Assembly: GCA_023511625.1 (NCBI GenBank)
Contig: JAIMBD010000002.1
Span: 62,001 to 126,000 of the forward strand
Direction: 5' to 3'
Origin: Bacillota bacterium
GTDB taxonomy: Bacteria > Bacillota > Sulfobacillia > Sulfobacillales > Sulfobacillaceae
Length of the DNA: 64,000 nt
In this document: piece by piece, positions 32,797-44,594 of the stretch
How positions within the stretch are numbered: position 1 is the stretch's first letter
Layout: every line of letters begins with the position of its first letter
Translations under genes and position numbers: made by a program
The notes under the pieces: generated by a model
The model's database searches: none
What the model saw: the letters and a program-made list of their open reading frames with translations, nothing else
Told to the model about the DNA's origin: nothing

Positions 32797-33536
32797 TTGT
32801 CGACGATGAGCCGCCGGCGCGGGCCGAACTGCGGTATCAACTTGAATGCCACCCCGACGTCGAGGTGGTGGGCGAAGCGGCCAACGCCCGCGAAGCGGAA
32901 CAACTGCTGGCGGCCCTCGACTATCAAGCCATCTTTATCGATATCCAGATGCCGGGCATGAGTGGCCTCGACCTCATCCACCGCCTACACCAAGGCCAGG
33001 TACGACCTCCCTACGTGGTGTTCGTGACGGCTCACAGCCGGCACGCCGTTGCAGCCTTTCACCTCGGCGCCATCGACTACCTCCTCAAACCGGTGACCCC
33101 CGCCCGGTTAGCCGACACCTTAAACCGCATTCGTGCCTTCCTGGGCCGGCAAGATAGCCCGCCGGTCGAATCGGAGGACCACAGTGAGGGATTGCGTTTC
33201 GTGCTCGCCACCGATCGCGACCGCACCATTCCGGTGGCTTGGGAAGACATCGCCTACGTGGTTGCCGAGGGGGATGCCGTGTGGCTGACCACCCTCCAGC
33301 GCCAGCGCCTGCGCGTGCGCACCACCCTTCAGGCACTGGAGCGGCGCTTGCCGGCGGACATCTTCGTCCGCTGTCACCGCAGCTACTTGGTCAACATTCG
33401 CCAAGTGCAGGAGATCCAGCCCTTCTTCAACGGCACCTACACCCTGCGCATGCGCGGCGGCGGGCACGAAACCATTCCCGTCAGCCGCCGCAACGTGCGG
33501 CGCCTACGGGAGGCGTTCGGCTTCAGTCGCCCGTAG
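32781..33536 (+). CDS. LytTR-family response regulator
   Basis: A 251-residue two-domain regulator. The receiver domain (1-120) has acidic residues D8-D9, phosphoacceptor D54 in FIDIQMPGMSG, a threonine in VTAH and K at DYLLKPV. The C-terminal LytTR DNA-binding domain (about 145-250) contains the typical CHRSYLVNIRQVQEIQP segment. The start is GTG 32781, with GAAGGGAGG upstream; the open frame extends further but overlaps kinase coding. It pairs with the upstream kinase. The nearest target candidate is the repeated motif upstream of its own operon. Its 3' end overlaps the opposing glycosyltransferase gene by 33 bases. Confidence 0.93.
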   Translation: MVRTLIVDDEPPARAELRYQLECHPDVEVVGEAANAREAEQLLAALDYQAIFIDIQMPGMSGLDLIHRLHQGQVRPPYVVFVTAHSRHAVAAFHLGAIDYLLKPVTPARLADTLNRIRAFLGRQDSPPVESEDHSEGLRFVLATDRDRTIPVAWEDIAYVVAEGDAVWLTTLQRQRLRVRTTLQALERRLPADIFVRCHRSYLVNIRQVQEIQPFFNGTYTLRMRGGGHETIPVSRRNVRRLREAFGFSRP

Positions 33537-34673
33537 GCGTTTGGCCACGCTGCCCGGCGCCAACCGTTGCGATGCGCCGCGACCCCAGCCGGCCACCGCC
33601 ACCCCCAAAAGCGCGGCCTCGCGGGCGGCGATGACCCAGGGTACCACATGGTGAGCGAACGCGGCCGTCGCGGAGCTGTGGGAGGTGCCCAACGCCAACC
33701 ACCGGAAAGCGGCCGCCCAGTCGGCGACATCAGCGGCCGAAAATGCGGCGAGGGCCCACCAGGGGGCATCCAGCCAGACCAAGCCGAAATAGACCCACAA
33801 TCCGTATTGCGGACTGGAAACCTTGTTCCACGCCAGGCCCCACGCCAAAAGCCCCACCGCTGCCGCCTCGGGAGACATCCCGCCCCGAGCCACGCGCCAC
33901 CAGAAGGCCACGGCCCCAAGCCCGATGATGGCTGCCGAAAGCCCGTCCACCTGCGTGACCAAAAGCCAGTGCTGGTGCACGAGCCAGCGCCACAAGCCGG
34001 GATCGGGCGCGCGCAGGCGGTTGAAGCTGTAAAAGTAGCTCCAACCTGCGTAGGCCCCCAACGCCACCGGCAGGTTGGGACCGAGGGCGCCGAGCGCCAA
34101 ACCGGTCCAAAACCGACGGGGGGCGGCGGTACGGCGCGCCGTCCACCACGCCCCGGCCGTCACCGCGAACACGACGGGGAAGAGTTTGATGGCGATTCCG
34201 ATCCCCACGGCCAAACCGGCGAAAAACCCCCGTCGCTGGCGCCAGGCCGCATAGGCGACGGCTAAACTGACGATGCCCAAAAGGTCCCAGTTCAGCAACC
34301 CTTCCGCAGCCAACAGCGGGCTCAATGCCCAGCACCACGCTGCCCTTGGGCCCACGTGCCGCTCCACCAGCGACAACGTCCATGCAGCGGCGCCCGCCAG
34401 GGCGATCCACGTGCCCCAACAATAGCCGGCCAGCCCAGGCAGGTAGGCCATGGCGGCCATGAAGACGCCGATCAACACGGGGTATTCGATCGGGTTTTGC
34501 CAATACGGCAGGCGGTGCCACGCCAGGTGGTGGATCCAGTAGAGCGCTACCACGTCCGAATACCCGAAGTGCCGGTAGCTCCACAAAAAGTAACCGGGCA
34601 TGAGCCCATGGGGCGTGCGCAGGGCAGGCGGGGGCCAACTGCGAACGGCCGCCCAAGCCAGATTGGCGCCCAA
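33504..34673 (-). CDS. Membrane glycosyltransferase, GT87/DUF2029-like
   Basis: A 389-residue protein with about ten membrane spans, the early motif YFLWSYRHFGYSDVVALYW and a short acidic-aromatic segment NPIEYPVLIG, followed by YAAWRQRRGFFAGLAVGIG and IKLFPVVF. This pattern fits polyprenol-phosphate-mannose-dependent membrane mannosyltransferases (GT87). The acceptor is unknown. The start is uncertain: TTG 34673 is the first available codon after an upstream stop in this frame. It is divergent from a SpoVB-like flippase gene, which suggests a shared role in surface polysaccharide or glycolipid export. Confidence 0.75.
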   Translation of the reverse strand: MGANLAWAAVRSWPPPALRTPHGLMPGYFLWSYRHFGYSDVVALYWIHHLAWHRLPYWQNPIEYPVLIGVFMAAMAYLPGLAGYCWGTWIALAGAAAWTLSLVERHVGPRAAWCWALSPLLAAEGLLNWDLLGIVSLAVAYAAWRQRRGFFAGLAVGIGIAIKLFPVVFAVTAGAWWTARRTAAPRRFWTGLALGALGPNLPVALGAYAGWSYFYSFNRLRAPDPGLWRWLVHQHWLLVTQVDGLSAAIIGLGAVAFWWRVARGGMSPEAAAVGLLAWGLAWNKVSSPQYGLWVYFGLVWLDAPWWALAAFSAADVADWAAAFRWLALGTSHSSATAAFAHHVVPWVIAAREAALLGVAVAGWGRGASQRLAPGSVAKRLRATEAERLP

Positions 34674-34876
34674 AGCAAGGCGCCGCCCCCACCAGCCCGC
34701 CCACCCCGTGCGGTCGTGCGTTGCCCCTCACCTCCTGCCCCAAGGTGTTTTCCAGGAGAGTATGCCCATTCTCGCTGCCAGGGCCGGCAACTTTGTCCCT
34801 CCAGGCTCATACACCTTGGTAGCGCCGGCGGGGACGGGCATCCACGGCCGGACGACCGAACAGGGGGCAGACGACC

Positions 34877-36370
34877 ATGGCCAGGCGGCCGTCGATTTGG
34901 CGAGGCACCGTGACGCTGACTGCAGCGGCCTTAACCGCACGGGGCCTCGGCTTGATCTACCGCATCTTGTTGGCCCGCTTTCTAGGCGCCGAGGGATTGG
35001 GGACCTTCCAGCTCATCTTTCCCGTGTACCTCTTGGCCATCACCTTGGCGGCCGCAGGCACGCCGGTGGCAGTGGCCCAGATGGTCGGCGAGGGCCGGCA
35101 CCCACCGGGGGCCGTCGTGCGCGGAGGCCTCTGGCTGTCATTGGCCGTCACGGTACCGTTGACGGGCGCCTTGGTGGCTCTAAGCCCCGCCATCGCCACT
35201 CAACTATTTCCCAGCGCCCATGCCGCCCCCGTTCTTTGGGCCATGGCTCCCGCCCTGCCCGCGGTCGCCGTCGGCGCCGTCTTGCGCGGCTATTTTTTGG
35301 GGCAGCAGGCCATGACCTGGCCCGCTGCGGCCCAGGTCCTCGAACCCTTGATCCGCGTGGCGGCCCTGGCGTGGATGATGGAAGTCATAGGGTCACGTAC
35401 AGTAGAAGACGGACCCACGGCTGCCGCCGCGCTCATCCCGCTGGGGGAATTTTGCAGCCTCGCGCTCTTGGCTACGGCCTTGTGGCGCAGTCCGTGGCCG
35501 CGCGCCCGAGAGCGGACACCCGCACCCGTTCGTCCCCTGATCCGCCTGGCGTGGCCGGTCACTGCAGGACGCATTCTGGGGTCGCTGACGGGAGTGGCGC
35601 AAGCCGCCTTGATCCCGCGGTTGCTTCAGGCATCCGGGTTCAGCGCGGACCAGGCCTTGGCGTTTTTTGGCCAACTGACGGGGATGGCCCTACCGGTCAT
35701 TTACTTTCCGTCCGCGCTGAGTGTGGCCCTCTCGCACAACCTGGTCCCCGCCGTGGCCGAAGCCCAAGGGCGCGGCCACACCGAAGAGGTGCAGCGCCTA
35801 ACCCTCCGGGCCTTGACCGCAACCGCCTACTGGACGGTGCCGCTCACGGTCCTGTTGGCCTTGGTGGGTCCGCGCTTGGACCAACTGTTGTTCCAATCCC
35901 GCGTGCCTGCCGCCGGATTCCTCCCTTTGGTCGCCGGTGGCGCCTTTCTCTACTTCGACGTCGCCTTGGCGGGAGTACTCCGCGGACTTGGGCGTACCGA
36001 TCTGCCGGTGCGCCACGAACTGTTGGCCAGCGGCGCAGAATTCGCCGTACTGTTCGCCGTCGGGGGACGACCGGGGCATGGTGTGGTGGGAGTGGCCCTC
36101 GCCATCGCGATCGGTTTCTTGGCCGCGCTCCTCTTAGACCTCCGCGCCGTCGAGCGCCTCATCGGCTACGCCATACCTTGGCGCCAGGTTCTCACGCGCC
36201 CAGTCTTGGCTGCCGTCCCCATCCCGCTTGCCGTGGCAGCGGGTCAGACGCTGGCCTATCACTGCCACCTGGCGCCAACCCCGACTCTTTTGGCCCTCTT
36301 GGGGATTGCCGCCGGCGGGTACGCCGTGGCCCTGTGGGCCACCGGCGTGCGCCTTACGCGGCTGATTTAG
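34877..36370 (+). CDS. SpoVB/MurJ-like polysaccharide flippase
   Basis: A 497-residue, 14-span member of the MOP exporter superfamily. The start [20 protein letters not shown] and the following [27 protein letters not shown] region (given as two motifs: [13 protein letters not shown] and [10 protein letters not shown]) match the SpoVB/YkvU/YtgP branch. These proteins move lipid-linked peptidoglycan or polysaccharide precursors across the membrane; SpoVB is needed for spore cortex. The ATG 34877 follows a GGGGG-containing purine stretch. The last 17 bases overlap the convergent clpB gene. Whether it serves cortex or general wall synthesis is not decidable here. Confidence 0.87.
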   Translation: MARRPSIWRGTVTLTAAALTARGLGLIYRILLARFLGAEGLGTFQLIFPVYLLAITLAAAGTPVAVAQMVGEGRHPPGAVVRGGLWLSLAVTVPLTGALVALSPAIATQLFPSAHAAPVLWAMAPALPAVAVGAVLRGYFLGQQAMTWPAAAQVLEPLIRVAALAWMMEVIGSRTVEDGPTAAAALIPLGEFCSLALLATALWRSPWPRARERTPAPVRPLIRLAWPVTAGRILGSLTGVAQAALIPRLLQASGFSADQALAFFGQLTGMALPVIYFPSALSVALSHNLVPAVAEAQGRGHTEEVQRLTLRALTATAYWTVPLTVLLALVGPRLDQLLFQSRVPAAGFLPLVAGGAFLYFDVALAGVLRGLGRTDLPVRHELLASGAEFAVLFAVGGRPGHGVVGVALAIAIGFLAALLLDLRAVERLIGYAIPWRQVLTRPVLAAVPIPLAVAAGQTLAYHCHLAPTPTLLALLGIAAGGYAVALWATGVRLTRLI

Positions 36371-38945
36371 GTTCGGTGCGAAACACGATGTGCCCGCCCT
36401 CGGCGTCCACCAGCACCCGGCTGCCGGGCAGAATCTCCCCTGCCAACAGGCGCATAGCCAACGGGTCTTGGACCTCGCGCTGGATCAGGCGGCGCAGCGG
36501 GCGTGCTCCGAATTGCGGGTCATACCCTCGGTCGGCCAACCAATCGGCAGCGCGGTCGGTCAAGGTCGCCTCCACCTCCCGCTCTGCCAGCCGCTTTTGC
36601 ACCTCGCGGAAATTCAGGCGGACGATCTGCCGGAGTTCCTCCGGACTGAGGCGCGTAAAGATGATGACGTCGTCGATGCGGTTGAGGAACTCGGGTCGGA
36701 AGGTACGGGTCAAGATGCTTTCGATCGCGGCCCGGCGCCGGTCGGCATCCTCTTCTTCCAAAATGGCCTGACTGCCTAGATTGGAAGTCATGATGATCAC
36801 GGTGTTGCGGAAATCTACCACATGGCCCTGCCCATCGGTCAAGCGGCCATCGTCCAACACCTGCAACAACAGGTTAAAGACTTCGGGGTGCGCTTTCTCG
36901 ATCTCGTCCAGCAAGATGACCGAGTAGGGCCGACGGCGGATGGCCTCCGTCAACTGTCCGCCTTCCTCGTACCCGACATAACCTGGCGGCGCCCCGATGA
37001 GGCGCGAAACGCTGTGCCGTTCCATATACTCCGACATGTCGATGCGCACCAATGCGCCTTCGTCGTCGAACAAGAACTCCGCCAGGGCTTTGGCCAACTC
37101 GGTCTTTCCTACTCCCGTGGGACCGAGGAACAAGAACGAACCCAACGGCCGCCGAGGGTCGGACAGGCCTGCCCGTGCCCGCCGCACCGCATTGGCCACC
37201 GCTTCAATGGCCCGCCGCTGACCGATGACCCGCTCGCCCAAGCGTTCCTCCATGTGCAACAGCTTGGCGCGCTCCCCTTCCATCAGCCGGGCTACGGGGA
37301 TGCCCGTCCACTTGGCCACCACCTGCGCGATGTCCTGTTCGGTCACCTCTTCTCGCAAAAGCCGTCCTTCCTGGGCCAGCGCCTCCAGTTGGCGGCTTGC
37401 CTCCTCCAGGTCCTTCTCGAGGGCGAAGCGCACCCCGTAGCGCAGCTCCGCAGCCCGCGCGAGGTCGCCCTGGCGCTCGGCCATGGCCTCCTGATTCTTC
37501 GTCTCCTCGATGCGCTGCTTGAGTTCGCGCACCCGTTGCACGGCCGCCTTTTCCTGTTCCCACCGCGCCATCAGACCCGCCCGGCGCTCGTTGAGGTCGG
37601 CCAACTCCCGCTCTAGCTGCTCGAGCCGGGCTCGTGACGCAGGGTCTTCCTCCTTGGCCAAGGCCTGCCGCTCGATCTCCAGTTGGGTACGCCGATGTTC
37701 CAGCTCGTCCAATTCCTCCGGCAAACTGTCCATCTCCACGCGCAGGTGCGAGGCGGCCTCGTCCACGAGGTCGATGGCCTTATCGGGGAGGAAGCGATCG
37801 CGGATGTAGCGGTGGGACAAGGTGGCAGCGGCCACCAACGCGGAGTCGCGGATGCGAACCCCGTGGTGCACCTCGTATCGTTCCTTCAAGCCGCGCAGAA
37901 TGGCGATGGTATCTTCCACCGACGGTTCGTCGACGTAGACCGGCTGAAACCGGCGCTCGAGGGCCGCGTCCTTCTCGATGTACTTGCGGTATTCGTCGAG
38001 GGTGGTGGCCCCCACGGCGCGCAGCTCGCCCCGGGCCAGTGCCGGCTTCAAGAGATTGGCGGCATCCACTGCCCCCTCTGCCTTGCCGGCGCCCACCAAG
38101 GTGTGCAACTCGTCGATGAAGAGGATGATACGCCCTTCGGCGGCCTCGATCTCCTTCAAAACCGCCTTCAGGCGATCCTCGAACTCGCCGCGAAACTTGC
38201 TGCCGGCGATGAGGGCCCCTAAGTCCAAGGCTAAGACGCGCTTATCCTTCAACCCCTCCGGCACGTCCCCGGCCACAATGCGCTGGGCCAACCCCTCGAC
38301 GATGGCCGTCTTCCCGACCCCCGGTTCCCCGATCAATACCGGATTGTTCTTGGTCCGCCGCGACAACACCTGAATGACCCGCCGGATCTCCTCGTCGCGA
38401 CCGATGACCGGATCGAGTTTGCCACGGCGCGCGAGATCGGTAAGGTCCTTGGCATAGCGAGCCAAGGCCTGATACTTGTCCTCGGGGTTGGGATCGGTCA
38501 CGCGGGCTTGGCCGCGTACGTCTTTCAACGCCCGCAACACCGCATCGCGGTTGGCGCCCCACCGCTGCAAAAGGCGGCGCGCCTCCCCTGGGCCATCCGA
38601 CAACGCCAGCAACAGGTGTTCCGTGGACAGATACTCATCTTTTAATTGCTCCGCCTCGCGTTCCGCCGTCTCCAGGACCGAGACCAGGGCAGGGCTCAAG
38701 TGCGCCCCGAGTTCGGTTCCGCTGACCTTGGGCAGTCGGGCCACGGCCTGTTGCACCGCTTCGCGCAGCGCAGCCACCGGCACCCCGATCTTCTCCAACA
38801 CCGGGCGCACGATGCCCTCCGGTTGGTCGACCAGCGCCCACAGCAGGTGTTCGGGCTCGATGACCTGGTTTCCGTGTTCTCGGGCCAACCCTTGCGCCTG
38901 GCTCAAGGCCTCCTGGGATTTGACCGTCAACTTATCGAGGCGCAT
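36354..38945 (-). CDS. clpB: ATP-dependent disaggregase ClpB
   Basis: An 863-residue AAA+ chaperone that rescues aggregated proteins with DnaK. It has the N-domain (1-150), first Walker A GEPGVGKT at 207-214, the coiled-coil middle domain (about 405-525) that contacts DnaK, and second Walker A GPTGVGKT near residue 607, with [18 protein letters not shown] (pore and sensor region). The start is ATG 38945 behind GGGAGGGGAGA, overlapping the dnaJ 3' end by 14 bases. Being in one operon with dnaK and a DnaJ protein fits their joint action. Confidence 0.97.
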   Translation of the reverse strand: MRLDKLTVKSQEALSQAQGLAREHGNQVIEPEHLLWALVDQPEGIVRPVLEKIGVPVAALREAVQQAVARLPKVSGTELGAHLSPALVSVLETAEREAEQLKDEYLSTEHLLLALSDGPGEARRLLQRWGANRDAVLRALKDVRGQARVTDPNPEDKYQALARYAKDLTDLARRGKLDPVIGRDEEIRRVIQVLSRRTKNNPVLIGEPGVGKTAIVEGLAQRIVAGDVPEGLKDKRVLALDLGALIAGSKFRGEFEDRLKAVLKEIEAAEGRIILFIDELHTLVGAGKAEGAVDAANLLKPALARGELRAVGATTLDEYRKYIEKDAALERRFQPVYVDEPSVEDTIAILRGLKERYEVHHGVRIRDSALVAAATLSHRYIRDRFLPDKAIDLVDEAASHLRVEMDSLPEELDELEHRRTQLEIERQALAKEEDPASRARLEQLERELADLNERRAGLMARWEQEKAAVQRVRELKQRIEETKNQEAMAERQGDLARAAELRYGVRFALEKDLEEASRQLEALAQEGRLLREEVTEQDIAQVVAKWTGIPVARLMEGERAKLLHMEERLGERVIGQRRAIEAVANAVRRARAGLSDPRRPLGSFLFLGPTGVGKTELAKALAEFLFDDEGALVRIDMSEYMERHSVSRLIGAPPGYVGYEEGGQLTEAIRRRPYSVILLDEIEKAHPEVFNLLLQVLDDGRLTDGQGHVVDFRNTVIIMTSNLGSQAILEEEDADRRRAAIESILTRTFRPEFLNRIDDVIIFTRLSPEELRQIVRLNFREVQKRLAEREVEATLTDRAADWLADRGYDPQFGARPLRRLIQREVQDPLAMRLLAGEILPGSRVLVDAEGGHIVFRTEPKSAA

Positions 38946-39879
38946 GGATCTCCCCTCCCCGTTCGTCGTGATGATTGCGCAACAGTTCTTCATACAGCCG
39001 GTCGTCGGCAGCAGTAAACGGCTCTGGAAACCGGAGCTGCACCTCCAGCAACAGGTCGCCGCGCGGCCCGCCCCCCCGGCGCGGCAAGCCCAGGCCTTTA
39101 AGGCGCAGGACGGTTCCGGCGTTGGTATGGCGAGGAATGGTCACGGCCACCGGTTCCCCGACCAGGGGCTTGACCGTGACCTCACCGCCGACGGCAGCCA
39201 GAGGCACCGACACCATCAGCCGCCCCTTGAGGTCAGCCCCCTGGCGCGTAAAGCGCGGATGGGGCGCCACCTCCACCTTCAGCCGGGCGTGATCGCCGAC
39301 CCGAAGGATGGTCCCGTCCTCTACCCCGGGCGGGATGGTCACTTCGAACTTCTTGGGCACCGTGACCTGTCCCAGCCCTTGGCAGCGCGCGCAGTCCGGG
39401 TTGGTTCCCCGACAAACCGGACACGGTTCGACCTCCTGGACGGTGATCACCACCCGGCCCCCGAGCGCCACCTGTTCCAGGGTGACGCTTAAGGTCTCCT
39501 CCGGAGGTTCCGGCCGCCGTGCCGTGCGCCCATCTGGGCCCCACCGGGTCCCGCCCAACCAGTCCTCGAGCCAACTGGTCCAATCTCCGCCGAAACCGAG
39601 GTCATTGAGGTCGAACGACACCCGCTGGTACCCGGGACCGCGCCGGCGCGCTTCGCGTTCGGCGAACCCGTGCCGCAGGCGGTCATATTCGGCGCGCTTT
39701 TTGGGATCCGACAGCACTTGATACGCCTCGTTGATCTCCTTGAACCGCTCTTCGTGGGCTTTGCCCCCCACATCGGGGTGGTACTTGCGTGCCAGCTCGC
39801 GGTAGGCGCGCTTGATGGTGGCGGCATCCGCGTTCTCGCTTATGCCGAGGATTTTGTAGTAGTCCTTGGGTGCCGCCAT
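38932..39879 (-). CDS. DnaJ-family co-chaperone with a reduced zinc-finger region
   Basis: A 315-residue J-protein. The J-domain (5-70) includes HPD in KYHPDVGG. A linker without a clear G/F-rich block is followed by a shortened zinc region with only two CxxC pairs (CPVC and CARC), then the C-terminal substrate domains with [20 protein letters not shown]. Canonical DnaJ has four CxxCxGxG repeats forming two zinc centres; here only one centre can form, placing it between DnaJ and CbpA. The ATG 39879 follows AAAGGGGGA. It lies between dnaK and clpB, with a strong hairpin upstream. Confidence 0.9.
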   Translation of the reverse strand: MAAPKDYYKILGISENADAATIKRAYRELARKYHPDVGGKAHEERFKEINEAYQVLSDPKKRAEYDRLRHGFAEREARRRGPGYQRVSFDLNDLGFGGDWTSWLEDWLGGTRWGPDGRTARRPEPPEETLSVTLEQVALGGRVVITVQEVEPCPVCRGTNPDCARCQGLGQVTVPKKFEVTIPPGVEDGTILRVGDHARLKVEVAPHPRFTRQGADLKGRLMVSVPLAAVGGEVTVKPLVGEPVAVTIPRHTNAGTVLRLKGLGLPRRGGGPRGDLLLEVQLRFPEPFTAADDRLYEELLRNHHDERGGEIHAPR

Positions 39880-39936
39880 CGCGTCCCCCTTTCTCTTCCC
39901 CTACCCGTCTTCGCCCCAAGGGACGGCGCATTGGGA

Positions 39937-39967
39937 ACAAGCCAGGCGGGGTCCCCGCCTGGCTTGT
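39937..39967 (-). terminator. Hairpin between dnaK and dnaJ
   Basis: A 14-base perfect stem ACAAGCCAGGCGGG / CCCGCCTGGCTTGT with a three-base loop lies 18 bases past the dnaK stop. Without a T-run beyond TTCCC it may act as a partial terminator or 3' stabiliser, lowering dnaJ-clpB relative to dnaK. Confidence 0.65.
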
Positions 39968-39984
39968 GCACTCCTGGATGGGAT

Positions 39985-41868
<1,884 letters not shown>

Positions 41869-41917
41869 ATCCTTCCTCCACCTTTACGTCCTCTTGGATT
41901 CGCAACAGCCCTGGGTT

Positions 41918-41992
41918 GGCCGACCTCCTTTCGGCCGGGTTCGAGGACACCGCCCCCGCCCGAATACGGATGCGGCGGTCTTCGCGACCGCC
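41918..41992 (-). other. Two hairpins in the dnaK 5' leader
   Basis: GGCGGTC-TTCGC-GACCGCC (41974-41992) and GGCCGA-seven-TCGGCC (41918-41936) are perfect short hairpins in the untranslated region between the promoter candidate and dnaK. They could affect mRNA stability or temperature response; nothing further is shown. Confidence 0.4.
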
Positions 41993-42025
41993 CTCGGCTA
42001 CCATAAAATCCCTGCATCCCTCCCC

Positions 42026-42054
42026 ATCTTAGTATGTCCGGCCAAGCGAATCAA
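42026..42054 (-). promoter_or_regulatory. Candidate dnaK promoter
   Basis: On the minus strand TTGATT (42054-42049) and TAAGAT (42031-42026) are separated by 17 bases, about 155 bases before dnaK. Each hexamer matches the sigma-A consensus at four of six positions. Confidence 0.5.
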
Positions 42055-42078
42055 GAATCTGGCCCCGGACCTATCTCT

Positions 42079-42100
42079 ATAAGGCCGACATAAGGCCGAC
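42079..42100. repeat. 11-base tandem repeat upstream of the molybdenum hydroxylase gene
   Basis: ATAAGGCCGAC occurs twice without mismatch, with a degenerate third copy starting AGGATAGGGCC. The 11-base period is about one helical turn, as in some activator or repressor sites. It lies between the dnaK promoter and the divergent hydroxylase gene. Confidence 0.6.
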
Positions 42101-42250
42101 AGGATAGGGCCGGCAGGAAAACCGCGGCGCCATCGAGAAGAAGGGAAGTCACTGGACATGCCGTCTGCGTCGCGTCGCTTTCGCGACCCCCGCCTTCCGT
42201 CGGAGTCCCGTTCGGGGCCGGCAACGCAGGAAAGGAGGGAAGGGTCTCAA

Positions 42251-42268
42251 ATGACCCGCACACCATGA
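42251..42268 (+). CDS. Five-codon ORF (MTRTP) coupled to the hydroxylase start
   Basis: ATG 42251 follows the best ribosome site in the area, AAGGAGGG, by 11 bases, and the frame stops after five codons. Its TGA overlaps the ATG of the hydroxylase gene (ATGA). It may be a leader peptide that delivers ribosomes to the main start, or the remains of the original N-terminus after a small frameshift. Confidence 0.4.
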   Translation: MTRTP

Positions 42269-44343
42269 GCCGCATCGACGCCGCCGCCAAGGTGGCCGGT
42301 GCGATCCGCTACGCCCAAGACATTCAGCGGCCCGGCCAGTGCTACGCGGCCCTCGTGCGCAGTCCGTGGCCGCACGCTCGCATCATCGACCTTGACGCTG
42401 CTGCCGCACGCGCCCTACCTGGGGTTCTGGCCGTCTTCACCGCCGAGGACCTCCCCGACCGCCGCTATGGCGTGCACGTCCGCGACGTGCCCCTCTTGGC
42501 CCGTGAGGAGGTGCGGTTTGTCGGAGAACGGGTGGCGATGGTGGTAGCCGAGACCCGCCAAGCGGCCGAGGCGGCCGTCGAGCGGGTGGCTGTGCACTAC
42601 GAACCCTTACCTGCCGTAACGACCCTCGACGAGGCGTTGGCACCGGGCGCAGTGGTGGTAGATCCTGAGCCTTGGCGGTATCCGGGAGCGTTGGCCTCTC
42701 CCCAAGATGGGCCCAACCGCCAGTGGCACGCCGAGACCATTGTGGGCGACCTCGCTCAAGGCTGGCAACAAACCGTCTGGCGGGTGCGAGCGACGTACAC
42801 TGCCCAGGCGTTGCACCAAGGGTATCTCGAGCCGCACGCGTACGTGGCCGAGGTCGATGCCGACGGGCGCTACCACCTCTGGATGCCAACCAAGGCTCCC
42901 TACGCCCTGCGCCAGGAGCTGGGGCGCCTCTTGGAGGTAGACCCCGATCGCATCGAAATCCACCCCGTCGCCCTAGGCGGCGATTTCGGCGGCAAGGGAA
43001 CACCGATGGACGCGCCCCTTTGCCTTTCGGCAGCGGCTCGCCTCGGTCGCCCCATCAAGTTGGTCTTGCGCTTCGCCGAGGAGCTGACGGCCACCAACCC
43101 CCGTCACGACGCGGTCATTACCGTCGACGTGGGATGCGATGGCGAGGGACGCCTTACGGCCGTAGAGCTCGTGGCGCGCTTTAACGGCGGCGCGTACGCC
43201 GGACTCAAGCCGATGGGTACCTTCCAAGCGGCGCTCAGCGTCGGCGACGCCTACCGCCTCGATGCGGTGCACCTCGTGGCCGAGCGCATCTACACCCACA
43301 CCGTGCCGCGCGGCAACGTCCGCACCCCCGGCGCTCCCCAACTGTATTTCGCGTGGGAGTCGGCCCTGGACGAGTTGGCCAAGACGGCGGGGTTTTCGCC
43401 CGTCGAGTTCCGACGGCGCAACCTCCGCCGGTCCGGCGATGACCGCTGGGGCACCCGGGCCACAGAGTGGCGCGGAGTGCAGACGCTGGACGCGGCCCTC
43501 GCCGCGTACCAGCCCCAACCGGCCCCCGCCGGCTGGCTCAGCGGCACCGGCATCGCCCTCTACCACCGGCCCACCCATGCCGCCCCCATGACCGTCCGCG
43601 CACGCCGACAAGGCGACCGCGTGACCGTCTCGCTCCCGTTCCCCGAAACCGGCACCGGCTCGCACACCGTGGCCCAAAAGGCCTTTGCGCAAGCCCTCGG
43701 ACGAGATCCCGAAACCGTCACCATCGAGCAAGCCCCCACCAGCGCCTTGGCGCCATCCCCAGGCATCGGCGGCAGCCGGGCCACGGCTGGTCTCATGGCC
43801 GCTGCCGCTGCACTGGCTGCACAATGGCAGAAGACTCCGACCAGCGACACCGTGACGGTCGCGGTCACGCCCACCGATGAGCCGGTCACGTCGTTCTGCG
43901 TCGAGGTGGCACAGGTCTGGGTCGACCCCGAAACCGGTGCCGTCCGCGTCCCGGAATTGGTGGTCGCCGTCGACGTGGCCAATGTGGTCAACCCCGAAGC
44001 GCATCGCATCCAAATCGAAGGCGGGGCCGTGATGGGGTTCGGGGCGGCCTTACAGGAGGACCTAGCGCTGGCCGATGGGCGCCCGCAAGCCACGAACCTC
44101 GCCGAATACAAGCTGCCCACGGCTGCCGATGTCCCCGCGCCGAAGGTGGTCCTGCTTACCGGCGGGCGCGGTGTCGGCCCAGCCAACGTCAAAGCCGTAG
44201 GCGAGTTGTCAAATGTCCCCACTGCGGCGGCCATCGCCAACGCCATCGCCGACGCCACCGGAGTCCGCATCCGCGACTTGCCGCTGACGGCAGAACGCGT
44301 GTACCGCGCGCTTCTACCACGGGTCGACTCGGCCGGCCTTTAA
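42265..44343 (+). CDS. Molybdopterin-binding hydroxylase large subunit (xanthine/CO dehydrogenase family), orphan
   Basis: A 692-residue large subunit. It starts almost directly with the family's RIDAAAKVAGAIRYAQD motif and has VRSPWPHARI, the cofactor loop GGDFGGKG, PRGNVRTPGAPQ and the C-terminal AVGELSNVPTAAAIANA holding the expected catalytic glutamate. Typical members hydroxylate purines, aldehydes or N-heterocyclic aromatics and need an iron-sulfur small subunit and an FAD subunit. Neither is adjacent, so it must use subunits encoded elsewhere. The substrate is unknown. The protein is somewhat short (usual 700-780), with about 5-10 residues missing at the N-terminus. Confidence 0.85.
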   Translation: MSRIDAAAKVAGAIRYAQDIQRPGQCYAALVRSPWPHARIIDLDAAAARALPGVLAVFTAEDLPDRRYGVHVRDVPLLAREEVRFVGERVAMVVAETRQAAEAAVERVAVHYEPLPAVTTLDEALAPGAVVVDPEPWRYPGALASPQDGPNRQWHAETIVGDLAQGWQQTVWRVRATYTAQALHQGYLEPHAYVAEVDADGRYHLWMPTKAPYALRQELGRLLEVDPDRIEIHPVALGGDFGGKGTPMDAPLCLSAAARLGRPIKLVLRFAEELTATNPRHDAVITVDVGCDGEGRLTAVELVARFNGGAYAGLKPMGTFQAALSVGDAYRLDAVHLVAERIYTHTVPRGNVRTPGAPQLYFAWESALDELAKTAGFSPVEFRRRNLRRSGDDRWGTRATEWRGVQTLDAALAAYQPQPAPAGWLSGTGIALYHRPTHAAPMTVRARRQGDRVTVSLPFPETGTGSHTVAQKAFAQALGRDPETVTIEQAPTSALAPSPGIGGSRATAGLMAAAAALAAQWQKTPTSDTVTVAVTPTDEPVTSFCVEVAQVWVDPETGAVRVPELVVAVDVANVVNPEAHRIQIEGGAVMGFGAALQEDLALADGRPQATNLAEYKLPTAADVPAPKVVLLTGGRGVGPANVKAVGELSNVPTAAAIANAIADATGVRIRDLPLTAERVYRALLPRVDSAGL

Positions 44344-44381
44344 ACGGCGGCCAGACCCCGGCACCGACGCCCGGCGTCCTT

Positions 44382-44395
44382 GGGCACCGGTGCCC
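44382..44395. repeat. 14-base perfect palindrome after the hydroxylase gene
   Basis: GGGCACCGGTGCCC lies in the 250-base gap between the convergent hydroxylase and aroA genes. A second GGGCACCGGTG occurs near 44555. No T-run follows either. The gap holds no gene that I can support. Confidence 0.5.
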
Positions 44396-44594
44396 CGGGA
44401 CTCGAAAAGGCCAGGCCCCACCTCCGCTTCGAGTCGTCGCGCCGCCACCGCGTGCGGCGTGCGGCGGCGTGTCTCGTACGGACTGAACCGGCGCAGCGCA
44501 ACGGCTAGACACCGGTTCAGCGGCCCGCGATCTGGGTGCCCCCCCTTGGGGCTTGGGCACCGGTGATCCATGAGGATCGAGACCACGCCCGACG

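Noticed and set aside
41869-42260. CIRCE operator upstream of dnaK
   Set aside because: No TTAGCACTC-N9-GAGTGCTAA-like inverted repeat could be found by eye.
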